64,000 nucleotides of DNA from Pyropia yezoensis (taxonomy: Eukaryota > Rhodophyta > Bangiophyceae > Bangiales > Bangiaceae). Shown here piece after piece: positions 19,777 to 32,200 of this stretch. Every line of letters begins with the position of its first letter. Within the stretch, counting starts at the first letter, position 1. Both the position numbers and the translations under genes were made by a program. The DNA lies in assembly GCA_009829735.1 (NCBI GenBank), contig CM020618.1, positions 3,408,882 to 3,472,881 of the forward strand, written 5' to 3'. Below the pieces are notes generated by a model. That model was not told the DNA's origin. It was given only the letters and a program-made list of their open reading frames with translations, and searched no databases.

Positions 19777-21591
19777 ATGCTAACCAAGATGCCCCTCCCC
19801 CCCGGCGGCGGCGCCCCCCCCGCCGGGGGCGTCCCCCCCCCTGGTGGCGGCGGCGCCACCATCGGCGGCGCCCCCCCCCCCCCCGCCAGCGGCGGCGGCG
19901 GCGCCCCGCCGCCCGCTGCAGCAGACACCATGGCCACGGGGGCCCTCCCCTTTGGCCACCCCCTGCACCCCCTCCCCCCCCCCCCCGCCCCCCCCTCCCC
20001 GCCCCCCCCGCCCCCCGACTTTGTCGCCTGCTTCCGCATCCTCACCGCCGTCACAGTCGCGCTGGACCACTTTGCGGGCGGCCACGCGGGCACCCCCGCG
20101 GGCATCCCCGCGCTGGCCGCCACCTTTGACGCCGCCGAGGCGGCGCTCGACGCCCTCCCGGGGGGGGACCTCCCCCGCTCCGCGCAGCTGGCCCGCCTCA
20201 CCGCCCTGGCCGACGCCGTCGGCCGGCAGCGGGCGCTCCTCCGCCGCCACGCGGCGCTGCCCGTCTACGCTTCTGCCGCCGCCGCGGCGGCAACGGCCGC
20301 GGCGGCGACGGCGACGGCGGCCACGACGGTGGGGGCGGGGAGGGGGCGACCTGCCGCGGGCGCTGCTGTCGCCCCCGCCGCCGCCGCCGCCGCCGCCGCC
20401 GCGCCAGCCGCCCCGCCGCTGCCGGGCCACCCGCGGCGGGTGGCGGCGGGGGGGGGAGTACCGGCGACGGGCACCGCGGCGGGTGTGGCCGCGGCGGCGG
20501 CGTTTGGGGCGGTGGCCGCTGGCGGCGGGCTGGGCGCCGTGGGTGCACCCGTCCCCGCCGCAGCGGGGGGGGGGGTCCCCCTACCGACGGCGGTGGCGGC
20601 GGCAGCGGCGGCTGCGGCGGCGGCGGGCGCTGCCGCCGCGCCCGCCGCGCCCGCCGTGGCCATGCCCGCGGCGGTGGGCGCGGCGGCGGGTGCCGCCGCC
20701 GCCGTGCCGCCCGCCATCGCGTCTGCGGGCGGGGCCGCCCCCGGCGGTGTGACGCGGGGTGCCGCCCTTTCCCCCGCCGGGACCGCCGCGGCGGTCGGGG
20801 CGCCCCCCCTCCCCGCGGCCGCCGCTGTCGGCACCGCCGCCCCCCCCGCTCCCGGCGGGCCCGTCCCTGCCGGTGACGCCCCCCCCGCTGCCACGCACGC
20901 GCCCGCCGTCGCCGCCGCGGCCGCTGCCAATGACGCAACGGCGGTAGCGGCGGCAGAGGCGGCCGCCGCAGCCATTGCGTCCGAGGCCGCCACCGCCGCC
21001 GACGCGGTGGCGGGCGCCGCTGACGCGGACCCAACGTCGCTGCTCGTCGACGTGGACGACCCCGCCGCGGTGCTCGACGTGGGCGGCGGGGTGGACGTGG
21101 ACATGGCGCTGCTGCCCGACGGGTTTGAGGACCTTGGCGCCGCGCTGGATGGGGTTGTGGGCGTGGATGATGTGCACCTGCAATTAGGGCGCGCGGGCAA
21201 GGGAGGGTGGGGGCTGGGCATATGGTTTTTTTCTTCGGGGGGGGGGCGGGGGGGCGGGCGCGGGACGCTCTTTGGCACCTCCCCATGTGCGTGCGTGAAG
21301 GAGTGCTACTGGGGTATTGTTTTTGTTGCGGGAGCGCGTGAAAGGCTTGTCGTCGGCAGCGTGTGTGTGTTTCGTTTGAGGAGGGTGCGAGGGGAGGTCA
21401 GGATGGTGCGGATGCTGCCGCCGCCGACTGGCGCCCCCACAGGCAGCACAGGCCGAGCCGGCCGTCGCTGCCGCAGCGTACGTGTCTCGCTCTTCCCTGC
21501 GCTTTGCTTGGGCTTGTTGTCGGCCGCCGCCTACATTTTTTTACTCCGCAGGCCGCGGTGGCAAGCCCCACCAGGCGGCCTCGGTGGTTAA
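19777..21591 (+). CDS. Low-complexity protein with a MED9-like segment
   Basis: The frame opens at ATG 19777 with a Pro/Gly-rich N-terminus. One ordered segment follows (nt 20020-20270). Its second half reads F-D-A-A-E-A-A-L-D-A-L-P-G, then P-R-S-A-Q-L-A-R-L-T-A-L, then R-A-L-L-R-R-H. This has the spacing of the Mediator subunit 9 core: helix, L-P-G turn, S..Q, long helix with Leu heptads, L-L-K-Y. MED9 sits in the Mediator middle module. The rest is about 250 residues of Ala/Pro/Gly with an acidic end (D-V-D-D-P ... D-V-D-M-A-L-L-P-D-G-F-E-D-L) that resembles an activation domain. The frame runs to 21591, but after about 21187 composition changes, so the true stop may come earlier through a splice. 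MED9 identity is tentative. Confidence 0.45.
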   Translation: MLTKMPLPPGGGAPPAGGVPPPGGGGATIGGAPPPPASGGGGAPPPAAADTMATGALPFGHPLHPLPPPPAPPSPPPPPPDFVACFRILTAVTVALDHFAGGHAGTPAGIPALAATFDAAEAALDALPGGDLPRSAQLARLTALADAVGRQRALLRRHAALPVYASAAAAAATAAAATATAATTVGAGRGRPAAGAAVAPAAAAAAAAAPAAPPLPGHPRRVAAGGGVPATGTAAGVAAAAAFGAVAAGGGLGAVGAPVPAAAGGGVPLPTAVAAAAAAAAAAGAAAAPAAPAVAMPAAVGAAAGAAAAVPPAIASAGGAAPGGVTRGAALSPAGTAAAVGAPPLPAAAAVGTAAPPAPGGPVPAGDAPPAATHAPAVAAAAAANDATAVAAAEAAAAAIASEAATAADAVAGAADADPTSLLVDVDDPAAVLDVGGGVDVDMALLPDGFEDLGAALDGVVGVDDVHLQLGRAGKGGWGLGIWFFSSGGGRGGGRGTLFGTSPCACVKECYWGIVFVAGARERLVVGSVCVFRLRRVRGEVRMVRMLPPPTGAPTGSTGRAGRRCRSVRVSLFPALCLGLLSAAAYIFLLRRPRWQAPPGGLGG

Positions 21592-21767
21592 GAGCCCCGC
21601 CGGCCAGCCGCCGCCGCCTTCCTAGCGTCGTCCCCTAACCGCGGTCGCTACCAAAAAGACCCCAGCATCTCACCTGTCGTCGCCCAGCCACCCCCCCGCC
21701 CGCCCCCTCCCCCCTTCCCCGACTACTGTACACAAGCCTCCCCTGCCCCGCCCCCCCCCGCCCGCCC

Positions 21768-23905
21768 TCACCGGGCACGGAGCCCCTCAAAGTGGGCGAC
21801 CGTCCGGCGGACCGCCTCGTCCACCCCCACCTCTGGGACGTAGGCAAAGTCACGGCGCGCCGCCGCGCAGCTGACCCGCCGCTCGCACGACGCGAGCACC
21901 ATCCGGGCGCGCGTAAAGTCCGTCTCCCACGCCATCCCCAGCGGCGCCAGCAGCGCCGCGACCGCCTCGACGAGGGTGGCCAGCCCCAGCACCAGCCACA
22001 GGGGCAGGTGCACGCGCGGGCGGGGGTAGCCGAGCGGCGCGACGAGGTCGCCGAGGAAGCCCCAAAGGGGGCGCGCGTCGTCATTGGTGATAAAGTAGAC
22101 GCCGCCGGCGAGGGGGGACGCCGGCGTCAGCGCGACTGCGTCGGGCCGGGGCGGTGCGGGGGGAGGAGGCGAGGCGGTGCGGGTGGAGAGGAGCACGGGG
22201 AGGAGGGGGCAAAAGGGAACAGCGGCGGGTGGACAACAAGCGGGGGAACAGGCTGGGTTAGAACAGCCGCGCGACGTAGATGGCACCGGCGAGCGCCCTG
22301 TGGCACACCTTCCCCATTGCCGCGGGAGCGTCCGCGTCCAACCCCCTCCCCTCCCCCCTCCCCCCCCGCACCCCGCAAGGCGCCCTTCCCCACCACCCGA
22401 CTCTCCCAACGCCAACGTACGGCATGCCATCTCGTGCGCCTGCGCAACGTTGCCCGCGTAGGTCCAGTCAAAGCGGTTGGTGCCGCTGCCGATAATGTAC
22501 TTGAGCTTCCCCGACGCGGCCTTGTCCACAATGGACGGGAAAAAGTAGCGGTCGTACTCGCTATAGATGCCTGTCACGGTCAATGGGGGAGAAAGGAGAG
22601 GGGCGGGGGGGGAGGGGGAGGGGGAAAATGAGTCGTTGACAGAGGACGCACTCACACACAGAGGGGAGCTCCGCATGTCAGCAGACCGCCCCGCGGCGAC
22701 GGCGGTCCCGAGCGACTGCCAGCCGCCGCCGCCGCCACCCACGCGCAGCCGCTGGTCGGCTACGCCTCCCCTCTGCGCCCGCCCCCGGCCAGCGGCCGCC
22801 TCGTTTCCACCGGCGGCTACCTCCAAGCGTCCCCCCCCCTCCTCCCCCCCCCCCCCCGTCTCCCTCGCCCCTTCGTCAAGGAAAGAGGAGACGAGTGGGC
22901 GACAAAAAAAAAAAAAAAAAAATCGTACCACTCGGCCGCAAGCACACGGTCGACACCCCCCCCACGCCATTCGCGGCGCGCACCGCCGCCTCGGCCTCTG
23001 CCTTTGTCGCCGTGTAGTAGTCGAGGAAGGCCCCCCGTGGGGGCACCGGCGCCGCCTCGTCCACGCCGTCCAGGTCCCGCCCCGCAAACACCACCGACGC
23101 GGTGCTGGTGTAGACGAGCCGCGGGATGCGGTGCGCGACGCAGGCGGCAAGGACGTTGCGGGTGCCCGTCACGTTGACGTCGTACATGAGCTTCTAGAGC
23201 GGGGGGGGGGGAATGGAGGAGGAGGCGCGTTGGGGGGGAGCAGGGCATAAACACCGTGCGGGGGCACGCCACAACGGGGGGCGCGGGCGCACACGGACAG
23301 CGCCACGGGGGCGGTCAGTTCCGGTCCCCCCCACCCCCTCCCCCCCCCAAGGAGGGTGCCCGCATCGCCTCCCCCCGGCACAGCGCCAGCGCCCCAAATC
23401 CCGCGAGCAGCACCCATCCGCCGCCCCCGCCAGCACCCCCCAACGCCAGCCCCCCCCCCTCCCCTTATCCTCCACCCCACTCCCCCCCCCCCCAACAGAC
23501 CTCATTCCCCGCATTGGCCCCCGTCGGCGCCGCCGTCGCCGCGTGAAACACCACCCCCGTCCGCGCGGCGCCCGCCAGCGCGGCCACCACCGCGGCGGCG
23601 TCCCGTAGGTCCGCGACAATCACCTCCACGCCCGGCGGGAGGGGGGAGGCGGCCGCACCCGCCACCCCCTTGCCGCCGCCCCCGCTGCTGCCGTTGCCGT
23701 CGCCGCTGCCGCCGTCGCCGTCGCCGCCGGCAGGTGCCGCGGGGGCGGGGGCGGGGGCGGGCGGGGGTGCCCGCAGGTCCACCACCGCCAGCCGCCAGGT
23801 GCCCGACGCGGCTAGGCGGCGGAGGAGGTGGGCGCCGAGGAAGCCGGCGCCGCCCGTGGTAATGGCGAGCGGCCGCTCGGGGGAGAGGGAGGGGGGGGAG
23901 GCCAT
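21768..23905 (-). CDS. 3-beta-hydroxysteroid dehydrogenase, NSDHL/ERG26-like (4 exons)
   Basis: Four exons join cleanly: 23905-23501, 23193-22929, 22570-22421 and 22135-21768, 395 aa in all, each intron GT-AG. The likely role is NAD(P)-dependent oxidation with C4 decarboxylation of sterol intermediates at the ER. Seen: Rossmann motif T-G-G-A-G-F-L-G (residues 15-25), N-V-T-G-T-R-N-V, catalytic Y-T-A-T-K, R-P-S-G-I-Y, F-I-T-N-D, and the C-terminal S-C-E-R/P-E-V-G pattern of the family. A hydrophobic segment near P-L-W-L-V-L-G-L-A-T-L fits the membrane anchor. ATG 23905 is chosen because it sits 14 codons before the Rossmann strand. Intron 2 starts with the donor followed by a long T run. The gene lies less than 100 bases downstream of the methyltransferase frame on the same strand. 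Family is firm; NSDHL rather than another 3-beta-HSD is inference. Confidence 0.88.
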
Positions 23906-23989
23906 GGTGGGGAGGAGCCGAGCGCCAGGTGCGGGAGAGAGAGAAAGGGGGGAGGGCGGCGGACGGCGGAGGGGAGGAGAGGGGCAGCA

Positions 23990-26518
23990 GCAGCGGGTCG
24001 GTCTTGGCCACGACCAGGTCACCAGCACCTTCAGCAGCACCTGTCGCCGCGACGGCGGCGGCCTCATTGGCTGACAGCACCTCTCGCGCAGCGTGCACCA
24101 CCTCTGCAGGAACGTCGGGGCACGACCGGAAGCCGCCCCTAACAACCTCGTCGACAAACTCTCGGAACAGGCGTGGCTGCGACGCTGCAATGACGGCCGG
24201 GTCGCTGTCGGCACAAACAACGCGCCGATGCTGGCAGCTGGGCATCCTGATCGCGGTCATCGTGGTGGAGCACGTGCCCGCAAACATGTCGAGGACGAGG
24301 TCGTCCGCATTGGACATTCGCATGATCAACTCGGACAGGAAGAGGACAGACTTCTGCTCGCTTCGGACGCGTGGCGCGAGGGCGCGCGGGCGTGTCTTGT
24401 GGTGAGCAGGGCGAAAAGGAGGACACAATGGTGACGTCTGCTGCTGCTGCGGCTGCAGCTCCTTCTGACGCTGCTGCACAGAGGAGGTGGGATGCGGCGG
24501 GCAGCGCGGCTTGGCCAGCTCGGACGGAGCACCGGCGTCCAACGCATGCCGAGTACCCACGCGTCGGCCAGCGCGAGGCGGGACGTCGTCGGGAGCACCC
24601 CCCGACGCCCCCGCCGACGCGGCGGGGGCAGCGCCACCACCACCCGCACGTGCACGTGCACGCGCGCTGCCTCGACCGACACCGCCTTTCCGTTCTGGGG
24701 GGCGTGCCCCGTGCTTCGTGCGTCTTTGAGGGCCCAGGCTCCGGCTCACGTCGCTTCCGTCGTCGTCGTCGTCGCCGTCATCGTCCGTGTCGTACTGGTC
24801 GTCGCCCTCCGTGTCGGAGCCGTCGGCAACGTCGCTGTCCATATCGTCGTCGTCGCCAACATCATCGTTGGGGTCAGGCACTTCTCCGTCGTCGTCGGCC
24901 CCGTCGTCGGAGTCGCACGTCGTATTGTCCCCGTCTCTGTCCGTATTCTCATTGCCGCTGTCGCCGCCGCCCCCGCTCCCGCCGTCGGTGTCCCGCCGCC
25001 CGGTGCTCTGCCGCTGCTCCTGCTGCTGCGGCTTACCAACCAACTCTCTCAGCCCCGGCGTCCAGCGAAGGACCTCGACATCCCGCAGAGGAACCACGTT
25101 GTCAATGTCGTTGTGGTGCGCGGTGAAGCGCGACGGGACGGCGTTGAACGTGCGGTAATTAACAGCCCGGTAGGCAGCCGCGGCGGGCGCTCCGTTCCTG
25201 GTCGCGTGGAGCACGTACTGGGACCGGTTGGTCATCATCGTCGACGACCTTCTTGTCGGTGCCCACGCGTTGGGCGCGAGAACGGCCAAAAGGGGGCACG
25301 ATTCCACCTGAAAAGCGGGCGTAGCTCGCCGTCGTCGTTTTCGCTGCCGTGGTTCTCCAACAGAAGGTTCCCAGCCGCCCCGCCCGCCACCGCCACTGCC
25401 ACGGTTGGGGTCACGACCCCCGCCGCTACCGGCAGCTGAGCGGTCGGTCGTCCTTGGCGGACCTGTGGTCGTAGCGGCGACCGCACCGTCGGGCGCATCA
25501 GGGGAAGCACCCGTTGCAGCCCCTGCCTCAGCAGCAGCCGCACGTTGACCCCCCGACACTGGTTCCTCCCCACTGCCGGAAGCTGCAGCTACGGCTGCAG
25601 CCTTGTCACCATCCGTCGGCGGGAGTGGGTCCTCCAACTCGCTCAGATGCGTCACCCACAGCGGGAACTGCATCGGGCTGCAAAATAGTAGCACGTGCCC
25701 ACCAGGACGAACCCAGTCGTGTATCCGCGACACGGTCTTCTTCAGCACGTCCTCCGACAGGTTGTCGTCATGAGAGTTGGGCATTGCATGTAGAAGGCGG
25801 GTGTTGTAAGGGGGGTCGGACAGCACGAGCTGAACAGCGCCACGCAGGTCGGGGCCAGTGCGGCAAGCATCACATCCTCCGATGCGGCTGCTGCTGCTGC
25901 TCCTGCTGCTGCGGGCACCCTCGTTGACGGCGCTGTGGGTGTTGTCGAGGTCCCTCACGTCGCACACATGCGTTTGTACAATGGCACGCATGGCCGTCTG
26001 CACCGTGCGGATGTGACGGGCCAACGGGTCGTCGTTGGTGACAGGCCTGCAACTCGCCAACGCAGCCGCAGAGCCGCCCTCGGTGCCAGGCACTGGCGGA
26101 GGGAGCACCTGTGACCCCCCGGCTACGGACGCCGCTCGTCTGGCCGGCGCTGTTGGTGCTGCTGATGGTACAGGCGATGGTGCTGCCGGGTGCGCCCTCA
26201 ACGCTGCTGCCGGTGCTTTTCGTGCTGCTTGTGCTGCTCGCGGTCCTGGCTGGCCTTGCCCCCCAGCGGCATTGACGGGCGTGGCACGCCCACCACCCAC
26301 GCCGCCGCCGTCGTCCTCGTCGTCACACACACGGGGAGCGGCGTGTGTTGCAACAGCAGCAGCAGCGACAGGCGTGCCAACCCGGTGTATGTTCGCAGCC
26401 AACGCCGCACCCGCTGCGGCGATGCCTGCGTCGCGCGCAAGAGCGCGATTCACCAGGCTTACACGAGCGCCTGCGTCCTCCACGCGACAACCACGCATCC
26501 TCCCGGGGGCGCCTTTCC
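23990..26518 (-). pseudogene. Long interrupted gene, part 3: beta-class N4-cytosine/N6-adenine DNA methyltransferase
   Basis: An uninterrupted frame of about 840 codons starts where element 2 ends. Methyltransferase motifs appear in beta-class order. Motif IV is S-D-P-P-Y (DPPY at 25817-25806), with W-V-R-P-G-G-H-V-L-L-F-C following. After a long insert come E-Q-K-S-V-L-F-L-S-E-L-I (motif X) and V-L-D-M-F-A-G-T-C-S-T (motif I, 24290-24264). Such enzymes methylate exocyclic amino groups of A or C and are mainly bacterial or phage proteins. The insert between IV and X, where target recognition usually lies, holds an acidic Asp-rich tract and a Pro/Arg tract. The frame has no stop before the NSDHL-like start; the real 3' end is unclear. 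The 5' part is separated from it by element 2. Confidence 0.75.
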
Positions 26519-26881
26519 TGTAGCAATATGGTCGGCCGTATTGTGACCCTAGTATTAGGGAGGCTGCTACTATTCCTTGGCTTTCAATTTGATAGTCCGT
26601 ACTGGTCACGGTATTTATAAGTTACGTATGACCAGAGGGACTTGCATCTTGGGGTGGAGGGTAGTTAGTAGTGTCTCCGAGGGTTTATAACGAGGGGGCC
26701 GGCGGCGAATCCACCGCCGGCCAAGGTAGAACAACAAACCCCTCCCATTTGGGCTCCCATCTTGGTCCCGTGGCTTGCGCTCCAAGGACAGAAACCTTGG
26801 CCTCCCGGTGACGTTGGTGCCGATCCCCCTTGGTGAGTGTTCCCTGAGAGTGGACGTGCGACGGATCCCTATTGTGCTACA
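26519..26881 (+). repeat. 5' LTR of element 2
   Basis: 363 bp, TGTAGC...GCTACA. It differs from element 1 mostly in the first 110 bases and is followed by the same primer-binding site (26883-26899). Confidence 0.93.
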
Positions 26882-27106
26882 TTGGTGGAGCAGCAGGGGA
26901 CGGGTTTCCGTCACCCTTCTGGTGACGCCGTCTTCGGCCCTGGCACACGGATAGGGATCCGGTCCTTTTCTTGTACTCATGGTGTTGCGACCTGTTCCAT
27001 TTTGCTGAGTTTTTACCTTTGACTGTGATCTACTGTTACTCTCCCCAATCTACCCCCTCGCTCTCGTATTCGTGGTGATTGTTACGTCGGTTGACTGATT
27101 GTGATT

Positions 27107-29291
27107 ATGTCTACCCAAGAGACGGGGAACGTTCAAGATGACGGATCGGCGTCGACGCCGACTCCGGAGGTGACTACGGGAACCGGGATCGGGAACCCGA
27201 TCGATAACATTGAGACGCCAATGCTTTCCGGTGCCGGATCGACGTTTGGCACGGCTCGGACGGCAGGAGGCGGGGGCCCACCTCAACTGTCATCGACCGA
27301 CCTCACTCCGCCGCCTCCTTCACCAGGGGATTCCCTGATGGCATCATTGGCCCGCATCGAGGCCGGACTTTCCGGACTCGACGCTCGTCAAGAGCGGACG
27401 GAGGACGCGATGGCAGTGTTGATGTCAACTCGCCACACGACGGGACCCCGTCGTGTTCCTCCCACACCAGTACGGTTCGAACCGGCCGGACTACTTTCGG
27501 AGTCCACCGGGGTCGACCCCGGCGCAGCAACTCCCGGACAACCCCCGGACACAATGGGGTATGGATCCGACTCGTCGGCAGAGTTGGAACGGAGTCACAC
27601 GGAGCGATACGCTCGGAGCACCCGAAGCGGACTCCGCGGACACGACCCGGCGGATACTTACGCCGGTGGAGAGTCGGTTATTGGGGGAGGGGGTACCCTC
27701 TCACAGTATCCCCACGACGAAGGAGGCCAGGCAGCTCGGGTTCCCGAGGTGCCGACGCCTGAGGTACCATCTTCAGTGGTGGAAGCTATGACCGCGCAGG
27801 TAACTGCGAGCCTATTGAAGCGGATGGAGTCCGATGAGTTTGCTCATCAACTGGCTAAGCGACTGGATATCCAGGACGCCGACACGAAGATCGTCAACGA
27901 GGTCTTCCGGTCGGTTCTTACTCCGGAACGTTATCGATTGGAGGACCGCTCTACCACCGTATCGGAATCGATGCGTAATACGTCGCATCGGGCGATCCGC
28001 TCTATGCAGACCCTTATGAAGGGAGTGCCTATGTTCGGAGGGCCGAACGGACGCCCGTTGGCAGTCATCGGCTTCTTGACTAGCTTCAAGGCAGCCGCGG
28101 ACAAGGCCCTCGTTAACGAGGGGCTGGCGCTGGAAATCCTCCCGTTCTTTGTTGATGAACGGGTGCAAGGCATTCTTCGCCAGGCATCCCCGATGCCGGG
28201 AATGAGGGTTGCGGCCACCCCCCATGGACTACCGTGGGATTCTCAAGGAGCTGCTGAGCAGTTACCTCAGTGAGGACAAGTGCGAGGACCACTACCGGGC
28301 CCTGCGCACTGCCACCGCCCAGAGCTGGGAGGATGAGGAGATGTTCGGACGACGGATTCAAGAGCTCGACTACGAGCTGGGGAAGCTCCTCGGAGAAGGT
28401 GAGCTACGGGCCATCCTGTTCGCAGGAGTACCCAACTACGTGCGGATATCCGCACGGGGCGCCAACACGGCACGGACGAACTTCAGTCGACTGATGCATA
28501 TGTGCAAGTCCCTGGGGGACGCCTACCGGGTGCTTCACCCGGAGTGTGCTCTTGCCTCAAAGCCCAAGGGTGAGGGGAGCAAGCTCAATCTTACCCCGGT
28601 ACCGAGGAAAGACAAGATGGAACGGAAGGCCGCACCGGTACTGGTGGATACCGATTACGTCCCCACGGAGGAGGAGGAACCACTTGTTGACCAGCAGGGC
28701 CACATGCTCTTACCGGCTACGCCGGTGATTGGTGCGCAAGGTACGGTAGCGTACATTGCTCCGGCGGGGACCCAGTTACAGGTCAGCGAGGGCACGGGAC
28801 GTCGGGTTCCGTACGTACGGACTACGGGGTACTCCCCGGTGACGGATAACCCTCACCAACCCTTGCCAACATGGGCGGTGCGCACGGAGGCACCTCCGCA
28901 GATTGCGGGCCGACCCAACCGGTTGGGGGAGTCCATGTTCCGGTTGACCCAAGGACCCAAGGCCTACCAGGGAGCAGGCACTCGGGCGCCCGAGGGAGGC
29001 AACCGCAGCTACGGGGCCACCCCGATGCGAACTCAACGGGGGACCGGCACGTCCGGATGTATGTTGTGTGGCGATCCCCAGCACTGGGTGTCTTCCTGCC
29101 CACTCATCCCCGAGGAGTCTCGGCGGGCAGCGGCGCACCGCAAGGCATCCACCGGGGGGTATCCCGCCAGAGCACCCGGACCCGCACCGGGTATGCAGCC
29201 AGCTCCAGGCGGAGTACTGGCCGTCGAGGAGGCACCTCCTCAGCCGGATGTCCCGGCGGACAGCACCCTATCAAGGGCGGGAAACGAGTAA
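27107..29291 (+). pseudogene. gag: gag of element 2 (frameshifted)
   Basis: ATG 27107 to TAA 29289. A C run at 28216-28221 has one base more than in element 1 and shifts the frame in the capsid-like region. Beyond it the original frame is open to the end, including the C-X2-C-X4-H-X4-C knuckle and, at the codon where element 1 has TGA, a TGG. Confidence 0.88.
29279..29285 (+). promoter_or_regulatory. Conserved -1 slippery heptamer of element 2
   Basis: GGGAAAC in the same phase relative to gag and its stop as in element 1. In this copy the pol frame is open backwards across it to about 28871. Confidence 0.65.
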
Positions 29292-32200
29292 GAGGAAGGA
29301 TGACCGGGGAGCGCTGGGGTAACCCAAGCAAGCCACCCCGGAGTACCGCGGGGAAAGCCCCACGGCGAGCGCGTTTGATCCGGCGCCGCATCAATCCCCG
29401 GGTACACCTTCCGGCCCCGACGACACGGAGTCAGGGGAATGATGAGAATCCCCCGATAATGGGAGGCGAGGACGGGATGCCCCGTCACGTTGAACCAGCC
29501 AAGGGCCCTGTCCAGGATGCCCGAGGAACACCGGATATCGGTGTAGGACATGTGCTGTTTACCTTGGAGAACTTCAAGGTATCAGCCACACTGGGGGCTG
29601 ACCCCCAGTCGACACGATCGTACTACCTACCCTTTACTGGATACAGGGGCGGGACCCAACCTTATCCGGAAGGATACCCTCCCGGACAAGTGGCTTCCGC
29701 GAGTCAGAGTGACTCGGGGACCCACCATCAAGGACGCGAATGGTCGCCTCATTCGTACGACCGCAGCGATGTCGCTGCGGGTCACCATCAGGGAACTCAC
29801 CACGTAAGTCGACTTCCTGGTGTGTGAGACCCTATCTGTGCCCTGCATACTGGGGTGCACCTTCATCAACGTTCACGTTGATGCAATCCGGCCGGGCCGG
29901 AGGACCGTCGAGCTGCAAGAGGCCGACGGGACGAAGCGAGGACACACGGCAATCGTCAGGGACCTGACGCTACAAGGAAGCCACGTTAACGTGGCTGAGG
30001 TGTACGCAAGCGTCGAGCCGAAGACACTTCGGTTGGCCAAGCGAACTCGCTTTGAGCCGTTGTCGGAGACAGTCCTCCCGGTTAACTGTGACCTCGCAGG
30101 CATCTGCAGAGTCCAGTCCAACCTGCGGACGTACAAGCGCCATGGGTTGACCATGGCCAACGGTCTCATAGACCTCCCAGCAGGAGGGTCGTCCCTCCTA
30201 GTGATGGCGAACTATCGCCGTAAGGCAGTCACCCTCCCGAAGGGAACTATCCTTGGGATTGCCGAGCTCTACGAAGGAGATATCCTTACCCCTGACAAGG
30301 AAGGTCAAGTGGAACCACTTGAAGTACTGGCGGTCGCCGAGACCACCGAGCGACAGCAACCCGATGACGGGAAGCCTAACCCATCGGCGGCTCCGGCGGA
30401 CATGCCGCCAAAGGACCAAGAAGCACTGAAGGCCCTGGCCGAGGCTGACCTCGACCACCATCTCCTTTCGGTAGCCGAAGGGGTACGACGGATGCTAAGA
30501 AAGCATGACGTCATGTGGACAGGCGGGGCCTTGGGTACCATTGGGGCAACCCAACATCGTATACACCTGGTACCAGGCGCACGACCCGCCCGGTCACAAG
30601 CGCACCGAGCGGGACCTATGCAACGAGAGATCGTTGATGGAGAAGTGACGAGGATGAGCGAAGCGAAGGTGATACGACCTTCGATGTCGGAGTGGGGTGC
30701 CCCAGTCGTTATCGTACCGAAGAAGGATCAAACCCCTCGGTTTTGCATCGATTATCGACGCCTCAACTTGGTTACCAAGAAGGACTCATACCCTTTACCA
30801 AGGATGGATGAATGCATCGACTCCCTGGGGGAAGCTACGGTGTTTACCACCATCGACTGCAATGCCGGATACTGGCAGATCCCAGTGGCGGATGAGGATA
30901 TCCCCAAGACGGCGTTCGTCTGTCACATTGGGGTGTACGAGTTCCTAAGGATGCCCTTCGGATTGTCCAACGCCCACGCTACATTCCAGCGGGCTATCGA
31001 CATTATACTGTCGGGGGTGATGTGGCGTAACTGCCTAGTGTTCCTCGATGACGTCATCGTCTTCTCGCGTAACATGGATGACCATGTGCAACATGTTGAC
31101 GAGGTACTCACCCTCTTGAGGAACGCCGAAGTAACCCTGCGTCTGAAGAAGTTCGACTTCTTCCAACAGACGGTCGAGTATCTCGGCCACCAGATAACCC
31201 CTGGTAAACTAGGGGTACTCGAAGCCAATACCCGGGCACTCCGGGATGCCCGGTTCCCTAACACCCAGACGCAGCTCAAGAGCTTCCTGGGAATGTGCAA
31301 CGTATGCCGACGGTTCGTCAAGGACTTCGCTCGGATAGCTAAACCGTTAACGGTTCTTACGAGCAGTACCTTGCCCAAGGTACTCCAACCCCCTTCGCCT
31401 AGCGAAGAGGAGGCATTCGAGTCGCTGAAGCGAGCCCTACTGTCCCCACCCGTCCTTGCGTTACCGCACAGACGGGGTACCTTCGTCATCGATTTCGATG
31501 CGTGCGATACACAAGTGGGATGCATCCTGATACAGGGAGAGACGTTTATCGGTTCCGATAACGTTATCCCGGACCGACGTCCGGTAGGGTACTTCAGCCG
31601 GACACTCAACCCGGCTGAGCGTAACTATAGAGCCACCGAGCGTGAATGCCTCGGGGTTATATGGGCAGTGCAACTGCTCCGCCCATACCTGGAGGGCTCT
31701 AGGTTCATCGTGAGGTCCGACCACGAATCCCTACGATGGCTCCTCAACCTTGATGACAAGGATTCCGATAGCCATGGGAGGCTAGCCTGATGGAGGCTGA
31801 AGATGGCCGTGCACGACTACCGCACCGTGTATAAGGCTGGGTCAACCCACCACCTCGGAGACGCGTTGTCTCGACTCGACACCCCGAGCGGGGATACCCG
31901 CCCGGTGGACGAGGACATCCCGGTGGTACCGGTCTGCATGGTGGGTAATGCTACCCAGGGTATGGCTGACCATACCATGGCACACCTTGCGTGCCCATTG
32001 ACCCTCGCGGACTTCCGCGAGGCACAGGCCAACGACGATGACTGTAGACGCCATCGCGCTAACCTCCTGGCCGGTACAGCCGGCATCTTCTCCGAGAATG
32101 AAGACGGACTCATATACCGGCGGGCACCCGCCGATGGACGACATCAAGTCGTGGTTCCCGTGTCCTTACGGCAAGCCGTCATGGAACGAGAACACGAGAA

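Noticed and set aside
20198..21286. Long minus-strand Arg/Pro-rich and Ala-rich frames opposite the MED9-like gene
   Set aside because: Shadows of GCC-rich coding sequence; no start context and no ordered segment.
23502..26609. One 1035-residue methyltransferase-dehydrogenase fusion frame
   Set aside because: The frame starts inside an LTR and ends in the first exon of the NSDHL-like gene in a frame that is not that gene's; both ends are chance.
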